A stretch of DNA of 64,000 bases from Agrobacterium tumefaciens (GTDB lineage Bacteria > Pseudomonadota > Alphaproteobacteria > Rhizobiales > Rhizobiaceae). Location: positions 1 through 64,000 of the forward strand of contig NZ_JXQV01000012.1 in assembly GCF_000834635.1 (NCBI RefSeq), written 5' to 3'. The position numbers and the translations under genes were made by a program. Positions 10,500-19,189 of the stretch are shown in pieces (position 1 is the first letter of the stretch; every line of letters begins with the position of its first letter). The notes under the pieces were generated by a model that ran no database searches, had not been told where the DNA came from, and saw nothing but the letters and a program-made list of their open reading frames with translations.

Positions 10500-12521
10500 A
10501 TGACATTCAAAGACAAGCCGACGCGCGGTGGTGGTAAGACATTCGACCGGGACAGGAAGCCAAAATCTTCCGGTGGCCCCGATGCTGCACGCGAGAAGAA
10601 GCCGTTTGTGGCAAGAACGGAGCCTGCCGTGGCCGAAACTGCGGCGGCAAAACCCGAGCGTATTTCCAAGATCATGGCGCGTGCAGGCGTGGCATCGCGC
10701 CGCGATGTGGAACGCATGATCATGGAAGGTCGCGTTTCGCTGAACGGCGTCAAGCTGGAAAGCCCCGCGATCAATGCCACCCTCGATGACAAGATCGAGG
10801 TCGATGGCGAGCCGATCCGTGGTGCCGAGCGCACGCGGCTGTGGCTGTACCACAAGCCTTCAGGTCTGGTGACGACGAATTCCGATCCTGAGGGACGTCC
10901 GACCGTTTTCGACAATCTGCCGAAGGAACTGCCCCGCGTCCTGTCCATCGGTCGCCTTGATATCAACACCGAAGGGCTGTTGCTGCTGACCAATGATGGC
11001 GGTCTGTCGCGCGTTCTTGAACTGCCGACAACCGGCTGGCTGCGCCGCTACCGCGTGCGCGCCCATGGCGAGGTCGATCAGGCGGCGCTGGACAAGCTGA
11101 AAGAAGGCATCGCCGTTGATGGTGTGCTCTACGGCTCCATCGATGCAACGCTTGATCGTACCCAGGGCCGCAACGTTTGGATCACCATGGGTCTGCGCGA
11201 AGGCAAGAACCGGGAAATCAAGAACGTGCTTGGCGCGCTTGGTCTTGAGGTCAACCGCCTGATCCGCATCTCCTACGGTCCATTCCAGCTCGGCGACCTG
11301 CCGGAAGGCCAGGTCGTTGAAGTGCGTGGCCGCATGCTGCGCGACCAGTTGGGCCCACGCCTCATCGAGGCAGCCGGTGCCAATTTCGATGCGCCGATCT
11401 ATGATGCTGTTTCCGAGGATGAAGAAGCCGCACCTCAGCGTCCTGTAAAGTCTGAGTGGTCCAAGCGCGGTGCTCCAGAGCAGAACCCGCGTACACCACG
11501 TTTCGATGATAAGCGCGAGGCCGCACCCCGCGAGCGCGCTCAGGGTCGACCTGATGCCAAACGCGGCGCCAAGCCATTCGGCAAGGGTCGTGAGGAGGGA
11601 CAGGAAGACCGCCCCAAGCGCCCACCCATGGGTAGCAACCGCACAGCCAATGTGTGGATGGCACCCGGCGCCAAGCCAACTCGTGACGGCAAAGAACGCA
11701 AATCCTACCGTGAAGAGGCTGATACCGCTTTCAAGCGACCATCGGCTGAGGAAGAGTCCCGCCGGGGTATTGTGAAGCACAGGGATTCCGAGGGTGACTG
11801 GATCCGCGCTGACAAGCCTGCGCAGGATGAAAGCCGTGGACGCGGAAAAGGCGACCGTGGTGATCGCGGCGGCAAGCCATTTGGCGACCGCAAGCCCCGT
11901 GATGCTGGCGAACGCAGCGACCGCCCCCGTGTCGAACGGTCCTTCGGAGACCGCCCGGACCGTGGTGACCGTCCCGCGCGTCCTTCATTTGGTGATCACC
12001 CGGCTCGCACCGGCGAGCGCAGTGATCGCCCCTATGGCGACCGCAAGCCCCGCGATGCTGGCGACCGCAATGAGCGCCCACGTGGTGAACGGTCCTTCGG
12101 GGATCGTCCAGACCGTGGCGACCGGCCCGCTCGTCCATCATTTGGAGATCGCCCGGCCCGTAGCGGCGAGCGCAGCGAAAGACCCTTTAGCGACCGTAAG
12201 CCTCGCGAAGGTGTAGACCGCCCACGCGGCGAGCGTCCGTTCGGTGACAAGCCACGCGGTGCAAAGCCCTTTGGCGACAAGCCTCGCGAAGGCAGACCTT
12301 CTGGCGGCAAGCCGGGTGGTTTTGCTGGCAAGCCCTCATTCGGCAAGCCGCGTGGCGAGCGTTCCGAGGGCGGCTATTCGAGCAAGGGTCCCGGTGGCAA
12401 AGGCCCAGATAGCAGGGGCCCAGACAACAAGGGTCCGGGTAATGGTTCCGGCGGCCGCGGCCCCGGTGGAAAACCTTCTGGTGGCAGGGGAATGACGCGT
12501 AATGCGGATCGTAGGCGGTGA
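10500..12521 (+). CDS. rluB: 23S rRNA pseudouridine synthase (RluB/RsuA family) with long disordered tail
   Basis: 673 residues, over twice the usual size of RluB. A basic leader precedes an S4 RNA-binding domain (about 54-100, [20 protein letters not shown]). The catalytic domain follows (about 112-290) with [17 protein letters not shown], where Asp154 is the expected nucleophile. From about residue 300 the protein is low complexity: Arg, Gly, Asp, Lys and Pro with many FGDRP, FGDKP and RGERS motifs, including tandem 51-residue repeats. The tail is probably disordered and RNA-binding. The stop overlaps the rsmD start by 20 bases, so two rRNA-modifying enzymes share one transcript. Confidence 0.93.
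   Translation: MTFKDKPTRGGGKTFDRDRKPKSSGGPDAAREKKPFVARTEPAVAETAAAKPERISKIMARAGVASRRDVERMIMEGRVSLNGVKLESPAINATLDDKIEVDGEPIRGAERTRLWLYHKPSGLVTTNSDPEGRPTVFDNLPKELPRVLSIGRLDINTEGLLLLTNDGGLSRVLELPTTGWLRRYRVRAHGEVDQAALDKLKEGIAVDGVLYGSIDATLDRTQGRNVWITMGLREGKNREIKNVLGALGLEVNRLIRISYGPFQLGDLPEGQVVEVRGRMLRDQLGPRLIEAAGANFDAPIYDAVSEDEEAAPQRPVKSEWSKRGAPEQNPRTPRFDDKREAAPRERAQGRPDAKRGAKPFGKGREEGQEDRPKRPPMGSNRTANVWMAPGAKPTRDGKERKSYREEADTAFKRPSAEEESRRGIVKHRDSEGDWIRADKPAQDESRGRGKGDRGDRGGKPFGDRKPRDAGERSDRPRVERSFGDRPDRGDRPARPSFGDHPARTGERSDRPYGDRKPRDAGDRNERPRGERSFGDRPDRGDRPARPSFGDRPARSGERSERPFSDRKPREGVDRPRGERPFGDKPRGAKPFGDKPREGRPSGGKPGGFAGKPSFGKPRGERSEGGYSSKGPGGKGPDSRGPDNKGPGNGSGGRGPGGKPSGGRGMTRNADRRR
11883..12290 (+). 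repeat. 153-bp tandem repeat within rluB
   Basis: The sequence GGCGACCGCAAGCC recurs at 11883 and 12036 and, changed, at 12189: a period of 153 bp (51 codons). The second unit is close to the first; the third decays into shorter FGDKPRG-type units. Confidence 0.85.
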
Positions 12522-13071
12522 GTTTCGCGGCAGGTCTCTTGCCGCTCCGAAATCCAATACAATCAGACCCACAATCGACCGTACCCGTGAAAGCCTCTTC
12601 AACATATTGAGCCACGCCTATCCGGAAAGTCTGGATGGCACGCGGATCCTCGATGTGTTCGCAGGCACCGGTGCGGTGGGGCTTGAAGCCCTGTCGCGCG
12701 GCTGTCGGGTGGCGCTGTTTGTGGAAAACGGCATCGAGGGCAGGGGCCTTCTGTGGGAAAATATTGACGCGCTGGGCCTGCATGGCCGTGCGCGCATCCT
12801 GCGGCGCGATGCTACCAAGCTCGGCAGCGTGAATAATATCGAGCCCTTCGATGTGATCTTTGCAGATCCACCCTATGGCCTTGGCCAGGGCGAAAAGGCA
12901 CTTGAGGCCGCCCATGCGGGTGGGTGGCTGGTGCCAGGGGCGCTGGCCATTCTCGAAGAGCGAGCTGATGTGCTTGTGACTGTCGATCCCGCCTTCAAGC
13001 TTCTCGAAAGCCGCGTCTTCGGCGACTCGAAGATGCATTTCTACCGTTACCAGCCACAACCACGGAATTGA
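12502..13071 (+). CDS. rsmD: 16S rRNA (guanine966-N2)-methyltransferase
   Basis: 189 residues, normal for RsmD, which methylates G966 of 16S rRNA in the 30S subunit. The start [13 protein letters not shown] is typical. The SAM-binding motif I is [17 protein letters not shown] (residues 51-67). The N6/N2 methyltransferase motif IV is DPPYG at 122-126. Translation is probably coupled to rluB, whose last 20 bases it overlaps. Confidence 0.95.
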   Translation: MRIVGGEFRGRSLAAPKSNTIRPTIDRTRESLFNILSHAYPESLDGTRILDVFAGTGAVGLEALSRGCRVALFVENGIEGRGLLWENIDALGLHGRARILRRDATKLGSVNNIEPFDVIFADPPYGLGQGEKALEAAHAGGWLVPGALAILEERADVLVTVDPAFKLLESRVFGDSKMHFYRYQPQPRN

Positions 13072-13077
13072 TCAGGA

Positions 13078-13104
13078 TGACGCGCACCGTTGCCGTGCGC
13101 GTCA
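13078..13104 (+). terminator. Hairpin downstream of rsmD (possible terminator)
   Basis: A perfect 10-bp stem (TGACGCGCAC at 13078-13087 with GTGCGCGTCA at 13095-13104) and a 7-base loop. There is no T-run after it, so intrinsic termination is uncertain; it may mark the 3' end of the rluB-rsmD message. Confidence 0.4.
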
Positions 13105-13167
13105 CTCTCCTGTCGTCTTTGTGTCATAGAGCGGGAAGCGAAGTGACGCGAAGGAGAGCCTGCACCC

Positions 13168-14082
13168 GTGGCTGCAAAGAAAAAGAAACTCTCTGGTAAA
13201 AAGCGCAAGCGCGAAGAAGCAGCCAGAGAAACACGCGATCCAACATTTGCGCTGGCATTGGGCGGCGGCGGTGCGCGTGGCATCTGCCACATCAATATCG
13301 TTGAAGCGCTGGATGAACTCGGCATTCGCCCCACAGCCATCGCAGGGTCTTCCATCGGCTCCATCATTGGTGCTGGCATGGCGGCCGGAATGCGTGGCCG
13401 TGACATCAGGGATTACACGCTGGAACTGATGGGCAAAAAGGGAAGCGTGGCCAACAAGCTTTGGAGCCTTGGGCCCGCTGCCATGCGCCACAGCGCGTTC
13501 GGCTTTCGCTTCGGCCAGTTCAATCTCGAGCTTATTCTCGACGCTCTTTTACCTTCAGCCCTGCCTAAGACATTTGAAGGTCTCCAGATTCCCCTGAAAG
13601 TCACGGCGACTGACTATTACGCGCAGTGTGAAGTCATCGTCGAAACCGGCAGCCTGCATCAGGCGCTGGCGGCATCCTCTGCCATTCCCGCGCTGTTCAT
13701 GCCCATTCGCATGAATGACCGGATCATGATCGATGGTGGCATCTTCAATCCTGTTCCCTATGACCATTTGCTGGACAAAGCCGATATCGTCATCGGTGTG
13801 GATGTCGTCGGCGGGCCGGAAGGTGATGGCACGACAATGCCGAGCCGCTTTGAAAGCCTGTTCGGCGCCAGCCAGTTGATGATGCAATCTGCCATTTCGC
13901 TGAAACTGCGCTTGCACCCGCCACATATTTTCCTGCGCCCGCCGGTCAACCGTTTCCGTGTGCTGGATTTCAGAAAGGCCCAAGAGATCCTGGCCGAATC
14001 CGAGGTTACCAAGGATGAGTTGAAACGGCAGATCGAGATGCAGGTGGAGCTTTATCATCGCGGGCACGGCGTTGAATCGTGA
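13168..14082 (+). CDS. Patatin-like phospholipase family protein
   Basis: 304 residues from a GTG start with AAGGAGAG about 10 bases upstream. Patatin fold esterases use a Ser-Asp dyad. The oxyanion motif GGGGARG is at residues 32-38, the nucleophile elbow GSSIG at 60-64 (Ser62), and the catalytic Asp in DGG at 189-191. The N-terminus is very basic (AAKKKKLSGKKRKREEAAR), which suggests binding to acidic membrane lipid or nucleic acid. There is no signal peptide, so it is probably cytoplasmic. The substrate is not known. Confidence 0.9.
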   Translation: MAAKKKKLSGKKRKREEAARETRDPTFALALGGGGARGICHINIVEALDELGIRPTAIAGSSIGSIIGAGMAAGMRGRDIRDYTLELMGKKGSVANKLWSLGPAAMRHSAFGFRFGQFNLELILDALLPSALPKTFEGLQIPLKVTATDYYAQCEVIVETGSLHQALAASSAIPALFMPIRMNDRIMIDGGIFNPVPYDHLLDKADIVIGVDVVGGPEGDGTTMPSRFESLFGASQLMMQSAISLKLRLHPPHIFLRPPVNRFRVLDFRKAQEILAESEVTKDELKRQIEMQVELYHRGHGVES

Positions 14083-14172
14083 CCGAGCCACTCAAAAGCA
14101 GGTGATGTTCCGCTTTGGCCTTGATGCGGCAGGTGTGGCGCAATAAATGAAGGTCAACGAAAGGCCCACCTC

Positions 14173-15519
14173 ATGTCCTCAGAAATCGATTCTTCCAAGC
14201 TTCTAGACCGTGCAAGCGAACTGGTCGAACTCGCCCGGCGTGCCGGCGCAGATGAGGCGGACGCCGTCATCATCCGATCCCGGTCGCAATCCGTGGGCGT
14301 GCGTCTGGGCAAGGTGGAAAGCACTGAATCGTCGGAAAGCGATGATTTTTCCCTGCGAGTTTTCGTCGGCAGGCGCGTGGCCAGTGTCTCGGCCAATCCC
14401 GGCTTTGATTTGAAGACCCTGGCCGAACGCGCCGTTGCCATGGCAAAAGTGTCACCCGAAGACCCCTTCGCCTGCCTCGCAGACAAATCGCGTCTGGCCG
14501 GATCTTATGACGATCTTCAACTCTTCGATGCCACAGAGGTTTCCGCAGACGCGCTTCGAGATGCCGCCCTTGCTGCTGAAGAAGCAGCGCTTGGTGTTGC
14601 AGGTGTCAGCAATTCCTCCGGTGCGGGCGCATCCAGCGGCATGGGCGGTTTGGTGCTCGTCACTTCGCATGGCTTTTCCGGCAGCTATATGGGCAGCCGC
14701 TTTGGCCGTTCCGTCAGCGTTATTGCCGGTGAAGGCACGAAGATGGAGCGCGATTACGAGTATGACAGCCGTCTTTACTTCGCCGATCTGGATGACCCAC
14801 AGGATATAGGCCGTCGTGCTGGCGAAAAGGCTGTGGCGCGCACCAATCCCCGTCAGGTCGATACTGGCAGCAACGTAACCGTGGTGTTTGATCCGCGCAT
14901 TTCACGCGGCTTCGTCGGCAGTATTGCCGGTGCCATCAACGGCGCATCCGTGGCCCGGAAAACCAGCTTCCTGCGGGACAAGATGGGACAGCAGGTGCTG
15001 AAGAAGGGCCTCGTTCTGACCGACGATCCGCAGATCGTGCGCGGACCATCGTCGCGTCCCTTCGATGGAGAGGGCGTGCGCGGTGAAAAGCTGGTCATGA
15101 TTGAAGATGGCGTGTTGAAAAACTGGTTCCTCTCGACATCCACGGCGCGCGAGTTGGGGCTTGAGACCAATGGCCGTGGCGTTCGCGGTGGCAATCTCGT
15201 GTCTCCCGCCTCGACCAACCTGATGTTGGAGCCGGGGGAGATTTCGCCGAAAGACCTGATTGCCCATGTTGGCACAGGCTTCTACGTCACCGAACTCATC
15301 GGCCATGGCGCCAACTTGCTGACGGGCGAGTATAGCTGCGGCGCAAGCGGGTTCTGGATTGAGAATGGTGAAAAAGCGTTTCCTGTTTCTGAGGTTACAA
15401 TCGCCTCGAACCTCAAGGACATGTTCATGCGGATAACCCCCGCAGATGACATTGACCGCAAATACGGCGTGGTCGCGCCCACGCTCGCCATCGAAGGCAT
15501 GACGATAGCGGGACGCTGA
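14173..15519 (+). CDS. pmbA: TldD/PmbA family protein, PmbA-type
   Basis: 448 residues. The TldD-PmbA pair forms a metalloprotease that matures peptide antibiotics and degrades CcdA in E. coli; PmbA is the subunit without the HExxxH zinc motif, and none is seen here. Family features include DEADAVIIRSRSQSVGVRLGKVES near the N-terminus and the C-terminal GNLVSPASTNLMLEPG and LLTGEYSCGASGFWIENGEKAFPVSEVTIA. No tldD is adjacent in this window. The downstream IMPase-family gene follows after about 95 bases on the same strand. Confidence 0.93.
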   Translation: MSSEIDSSKLLDRASELVELARRAGADEADAVIIRSRSQSVGVRLGKVESTESSESDDFSLRVFVGRRVASVSANPGFDLKTLAERAVAMAKVSPEDPFACLADKSRLAGSYDDLQLFDATEVSADALRDAALAAEEAALGVAGVSNSSGAGASSGMGGLVLVTSHGFSGSYMGSRFGRSVSVIAGEGTKMERDYEYDSRLYFADLDDPQDIGRRAGEKAVARTNPRQVDTGSNVTVVFDPRISRGFVGSIAGAINGASVARKTSFLRDKMGQQVLKKGLVLTDDPQIVRGPSSRPFDGEGVRGEKLVMIEDGVLKNWFLSTSTARELGLETNGRGVRGGNLVSPASTNLMLEPGEISPKDLIAHVGTGFYVTELIGHGANLLTGEYSCGASGFWIENGEKAFPVSEVTIASNLKDMFMRITPADDIDRKYGVVAPTLAIEGMTIAGR

Positions 15520-15615
15520 TTTACCCTGACAGCGGTTGCAATGAGGCCCGTGTCATGCGCATGTTCGGGCATGGAAACAGTCCCACCCACTGGGCCCGCA
15601 ACGAACGACGAGCAT

Positions 15616-16419
15616 ATGAACGACGCAACAGGAGCAGACTGGCGCTCCGACCTTGACATCATTGTAGATGCCGCAAGACAGGCTGGCAGCGTAGCCATGA
15701 CGTTTTTCCGCAAAGACCCTGAGGTCTGGTGGAAGCAAGGCCATTCGCCCGTCAGTGCCGCCGATTATGCTGCCAACGAGATTTTGGAAACCGTGCTTCG
15801 CAAGGCCCGGCCTGACTATGGCTGGCTTTCGGAAGAGACGGATGATGACGAAGATCGGCTGTCGAAGGATACGGTGTTCGTCGTGGATCCCATTGACGGC
15901 ACACGCGCCTTTATTGGCGGCAAGGACACGTGGTGCGTCAGCGTCGCAGTCGTTCATCGCGGCAGGCCTGTGGCAGCGACGCTGTTTGCGCCAGCCTTTG
16001 ATGAAGAGTTCAGCGCCCTGACGGTCGGCCCTGCGCTCAAAAACGGACAGCCTCTTTCTGTCACCTCTGCTGGTGGTGAACACATTCATTTGGCAGCACC
16101 GGAAGATGTGATCGCCCGCCTCGACCCCTCCGTGAAAGCGAGGGTTCACCGTATCCCCCACGTGCCATCGCTTGCTTACCGCTTGGCCATGGTATCGGAT
16201 GGGCGCATTGATGGTACGCTGGTCAAGCCCCATTCCCATGACTGGGATCTCGCAGCCGCCGATCTCATTTTGCAGCGGGCGGGTGGCAGCCTTGTGGATA
16301 TTGATGGAAATACCCTGATCTACAACAGGCGCCAGGTGACGCACCCGCAACTGTGCGCAGCGGCCAACCATGTTCTTCCAGCCTTGCTGGGGCCGCTCAA
16401 CCTGTCTGACAGAGGTTGA
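15616..16419 (+). CDS. Inositol monophosphatase-family phosphatase (CysQ-like)
   Basis: 267 residues from ATG 15616. The metal-binding motifs of Li-sensitive phosphatases are present: GWLSEET (about residue 70), DPIDGTRAFI (about 93-102) and the C-terminal HDWDLAAADLIL. Members hydrolyse inositol monophosphate, fructose bisphosphate or 3'-phosphoadenosine 5'-phosphate; the WLSEE form and its place next to LPS genes fit the 3'(2'),5'-bisphosphate nucleotidase group in rhizobia, but the substrate is inferred. In-frame ATG codons at 15541 and 15571 would add a non-conserved leader (MRPVSCACSGME...) and are less likely. Confidence 0.85.
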   Translation: MNDATGADWRSDLDIIVDAARQAGSVAMTFFRKDPEVWWKQGHSPVSAADYAANEILETVLRKARPDYGWLSEETDDDEDRLSKDTVFVVDPIDGTRAFIGGKDTWCVSVAVVHRGRPVAATLFAPAFDEEFSALTVGPALKNGQPLSVTSAGGEHIHLAAPEDVIARLDPSVKARVHRIPHVPSLAYRLAMVSDGRIDGTLVKPHSHDWDLAAADLILQRAGGSLVDIDGNTLIYNRRQVTHPQLCAAANHVLPALLGPLNLSDRG

Positions 16420-16487
16420 TTTTTACCGCGAAATCCCGCAGATGAAACACTCTTGGGACAAATGGACGATTAGAAAGAAGAGAAAAA

Positions 16488-16724
16488 ATGACTGTAGCGG
16501 GCGACCAGAAACAGCTTCTTCACCTTGTATTCGGCGGCGAACTCGAAAATCTTCAGGAAGTGCAGTTTCGCGATCTGAAGGCCCTGGATATCGTTGGTAT
16601 CTTTCCAGACTATGCATCGGCGCTGACAGCGTGGAAGTCAAAAGCGCAACAGACTGTGGACAACGCCCATATGCGTTATTTTATAGTGCATATGCACCGT
16701 TTGCTGGAGCCTGACAGCAAATAA
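16488..16724 (+). CDS. DUF4170 domain-containing protein
   Basis: A 78-residue protein with GGELENLQEVQFRDLKALDIVGIFPDY and a C-terminal NAHMRYFIVHMHRLLEP segment, the pattern of DUF4170. It has a good ribosome site (AAAGAAGAG) before ATG 16488. The family is restricted mainly to alphaproteobacteria and is usually found between an IMPase-family gene and LPS genes, as here. The function is unknown; it is cytoplasmic and without a signal peptide. Confidence 0.9.
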   Translation: MTVAGDQKQLLHLVFGGELENLQEVQFRDLKALDIVGIFPDYASALTAWKSKAQQTVDNAHMRYFIVHMHRLLEPDSK

Positions 16725-17035
16725 CCACTGGTTTCCGACTTGGTTTGTATTATACCAGATGCAGGGAAAAATTGTGCGAGTCCCCTAAGGGCACGCACAA
16801 CATCTGGGGTAGCGGCATATTTCCGCAGGCAATGTCTGCTCTGAAACAAAAAAGTCGCATTTTTGTATGACATAGCCTTCAGGCGATGGGCGAGAAGCGC
16901 ATGCGCGTTTTCGGGTCGTTTCGATGTCTAGCAAGAAAAAGACGGCGACTGTGAGCGGCCGGGTCTATTTGGCTCTACACTCTGGCAGGGATCATAGGGG
17001 AAAGCATTGCGCGAAATGATCGAAGGCAGCATGTC
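16725..17035. other. Intergenic region before waaA, with a structured element
   Basis: No gene is called in these 311 bases. They hold a 53-base palindromic element (16755-16807, listed separately). There is also a possible 31-codon plus-strand frame (ATG 16925 to TGA 17020, starting MSSKKKTATVSGRVYLAL) without a clear ribosome site. In many relatives I recall a lysophospholipid acyltransferase (DUF374) gene at this place; none is present. Confidence 0.5.
16755..16807 (-). terminator. Two-step hairpin with minus-strand T-run (candidate small-RNA terminator)
   Basis: CCAGATG (16755-16761) pairs with CATCTGG (16801-16807), and TTGTGCG (16772-16778) pairs with CGCACAA (16794-16800). On the minus strand the inner stem is followed at once by TTTTT (16767-16771). 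It thus has the form of an intrinsic terminator for a minus-strand transcript, although no minus-strand gene is seen upstream of it. Confidence 0.5.
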
Positions 17036-18352
17036 ATGAACAGCCGTATCGCACGTTTCGCCCTTTCGGGTTATAGAATTGCTGGCGTCGCCGCCTATCC
17101 TTTCGCCCGTCCTTACCTCATGTATCGTGCAGCCAAGGGCAAGGAAGACAAGCGCCGCCGCATGGAACGCTTCGGCTTTCCAAGCGCAGATCGCCCCCGT
17201 GGCCCGCTGGTCTGGTTTCACGCCGCAAGTGTCGGCGAAACGCTGGCGCTCATTCCACTCATCCGCGAAATTCGCAAACGCGACATCCATGTTCTGCTGA
17301 CAACCGGCACGGTGACCTCGGCTGAGGTCAGCAAGGCGCGGCTGGGCGATGACGTGATCCACCAGTATGTTCCGCTGGATATCAAAATCTCGATCAACCG
17401 TTTCCTGACCTACTGGACACCGGATGCGGCCATCACTGCCGAATCCGAAATCTGGCCTGTCACGATGATGGAGCTAGAGCGACGGCACATCCCGCAAATT
17501 CGCGTCAATGCCCGCCTGTCCGATCGCTCTTTTGGACGCTGGCATAACCGGCCGGATCTGGCCGAGGCGCTGTTCAGCAAGCTGGCTCTGGTCGTGGCGC
17601 AGTCCGATGTCGATGCAGAACGGTTCCGCGATCTGGGTTCGTGGCCTGTGCTTGTGTCTGGCAACCTTAAAGGTGACACCGACCCGCCGCCGCATGATCC
17701 AGCGCTTCTTGAAACCTACCGACGCCAGATCGGCACGCGCAAGACATGGGCTGCCATCTCGACTTTCGATGGCGAGGAGAAGGCTGCAGCCACCGTGCAC
17801 GCGGCCATTAAGTCGCGCAATGACCAGCTCACCATCATCGTGCCGCGCCATCCCGAACGCGCCGATGAGATCGAGACGATGCTGAAAGGCATGAACCTGA
17901 CTGTCGCCCGCAGAAGCCGGGGCGATGTGATTACGCCGCAAACCGATATTTTTCTGGGCGATAGCATTGGTGAGATGGGGCTTTATCTCCGCTTGACCGA
18001 GCTTGCCTTTGTCGGTCGTTCGCTGACGGCGGAGGGTGGACAAAACCCGCTGGAGCCAGCCATGCTGGATTGCGCCGTGCTGTCAGGTGCGCATGTGCAG
18101 AATTTCCGCGATGCCTATCAGAAGCTGCTCCGCTCAGGCGGTGGCCGTATCATAAAAGACGTGGAAATGCTGGCGAAAGCCGTGCATTATCTGCTGGTCA
18201 ACGACAATGAGCGGTACAAGATGATCGATGCGGGTGGCAAGGTCATCGAGGATATGCGCGGAGCGCTTTCGCTCACGGTCAAGGCCCTGGAGCCCTACAT
18301 CAACCCCCTGACGGTGACGGCAAAACTCCAGCCACGCAGTGCGGCTGGTTGA
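17036..18352 (+). CDS. waaA: 3-deoxy-D-manno-octulosonic acid (Kdo) transferase
   Basis: 438 residues. WaaA adds Kdo from CMP-Kdo to lipid IVA at the inner face of the inner membrane. The N-terminal membrane anchor (about residues 10-30) is followed by the GT30 hallmark PLVWFHAASVGETLALIPL (about 60-78). The second domain has AAISTFDGEEKAA, RHPERADEI and SLTAEGGQNPLEPAML (about 325-340), the nucleotide-binding region. The downstream HAD gene starts 3 bases after the stop and lpxK follows, so these form an inner-core LPS operon. Confidence 0.96.
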   Translation: MNSRIARFALSGYRIAGVAAYPFARPYLMYRAAKGKEDKRRRMERFGFPSADRPRGPLVWFHAASVGETLALIPLIREIRKRDIHVLLTTGTVTSAEVSKARLGDDVIHQYVPLDIKISINRFLTYWTPDAAITAESEIWPVTMMELERRHIPQIRVNARLSDRSFGRWHNRPDLAEALFSKLALVVAQSDVDAERFRDLGSWPVLVSGNLKGDTDPPPHDPALLETYRRQIGTRKTWAAISTFDGEEKAAATVHAAIKSRNDQLTIIVPRHPERADEIETMLKGMNLTVARRSRGDVITPQTDIFLGDSIGEMGLYLRLTELAFVGRSLTAEGGQNPLEPAMLDCAVLSGAHVQNFRDAYQKLLRSGGGRIIKDVEMLAKAVHYLLVNDNERYKMIDAGGKVIEDMRGALSLTVKALEPYINPLTVTAKLQPRSAAG

Positions 18353-18354
18353 CC

Positions 18355-19095
18355 ATGCCGACGGACGCTATTCGAAAGTCGCCTGCATCCATCAGGGCAA
18401 TTCTGTTTGACAAGGATGGAACGCTCATTGGCTATGATGCCAGCTGGGGTCCCGTCAACCGTGAACTCGCAGCGATTGCCGCCAATGGCGATGCAGCGCT
18501 GGCGGATCAGCTGCTTTTGGCCTGCGGCATGGACCCGGTATCCGGCCATGTCACACCCGATAGCCTGTTGGCGGCTGGCAACACGGTGCAGATTGCGCAA
18601 GGGCTTGTGGCAGCAGGGTCTCCTTGCGATCTATCAGACCTCACAAAGCGCCTCGATCAGCTTTTCACGGAGGCAGCCGGAAAATCCGTCGCCGTCACCG
18701 ATCTCAAGGCTTTCTTTGCGCGACTGAAGAGCCGTGGCTACAGGCTCGGCATTGCCTCGAGCGACAATGAAGCATCGATCCGTGAGCTTGCCCGTCGTTT
18801 CGGTTTCGAAGCCGATCTCGATTTTGTGGCGGGTTATGACAGCGGCCATGGCACCAAGCCGCAGCCGGGCATGGTGCTGGGTTTTTGCAAGGCCATTGGC
18901 GTGTCCCCGGACTGTGTGGCTGTGGTGGGTGACAACAATCACGACCTTCACATGGGAAGAAACGCAGGTGCAGGCCTTTGCATCGCCGTGCTGACCGGCA
19001 CCGGCTCGAAGGAAAGCCTCTCGGCGGATTGCGACTATTGTTTCGACGATATTACCGGCCTTGAAACGCTCTTACCATCCGTAGCGACGAGCTGA
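18355..19095 (+). CDS. HAD family phosphatase (phosphoglycolate phosphatase-like)
   Basis: 246 residues from ATG 18355 (a TTG two codons upstream, overlapping the waaA stop, is the alternative). HAD motif I is LFDKDGTLIGYD (about 17-28), motif II is LGIASSDNEAS, and motif III/IV is KPQPGMVLGF followed by CVAVVGDNNHDLHMG. It resembles Gph-type phosphatases. It is wedged between waaA and lpxK, three bases from the former. A role in lipid A or Kdo metabolism is tempting, but Kdo-8-phosphate phosphatases are smaller and lack the cap domain seen here, so this is only a guess. Confidence 0.87.
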   Translation: MPTDAIRKSPASIRAILFDKDGTLIGYDASWGPVNRELAAIAANGDAALADQLLLACGMDPVSGHVTPDSLLAAGNTVQIAQGLVAAGSPCDLSDLTKRLDQLFTEAAGKSVAVTDLKAFFARLKSRGYRLGIASSDNEASIRELARRFGFEADLDFVAGYDSGHGTKPQPGMVLGFCKAIGVSPDCVAVVGDNNHDLHMGRNAGAGLCIAVLTGTGSKESLSADCDYCFDDITGLETLLPSVATS

Positions 19096-19189
19096 CTGGC
19101 CGATCTGAAAGCTGCCTTCTTTGCAAATTCCTCACCTTTCTGGCAGATAGCTGCTTCTACCAAAGGCAAACGCGGGAGTTTGGGAACGC

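Noticed and set aside
10860-11780. 306-codon minus-strand frame opposite rluB
   Set aside because: Composition is the complement of the rluB coding and repeat pattern; no start site or motif supports it.
11883-12290. Repeat array in rluB as a possible CRISPR or mobile repeat
   Set aside because: The period is a multiple of three, the frame stays open and the units encode related protein segments, so it is a coding tandem repeat.
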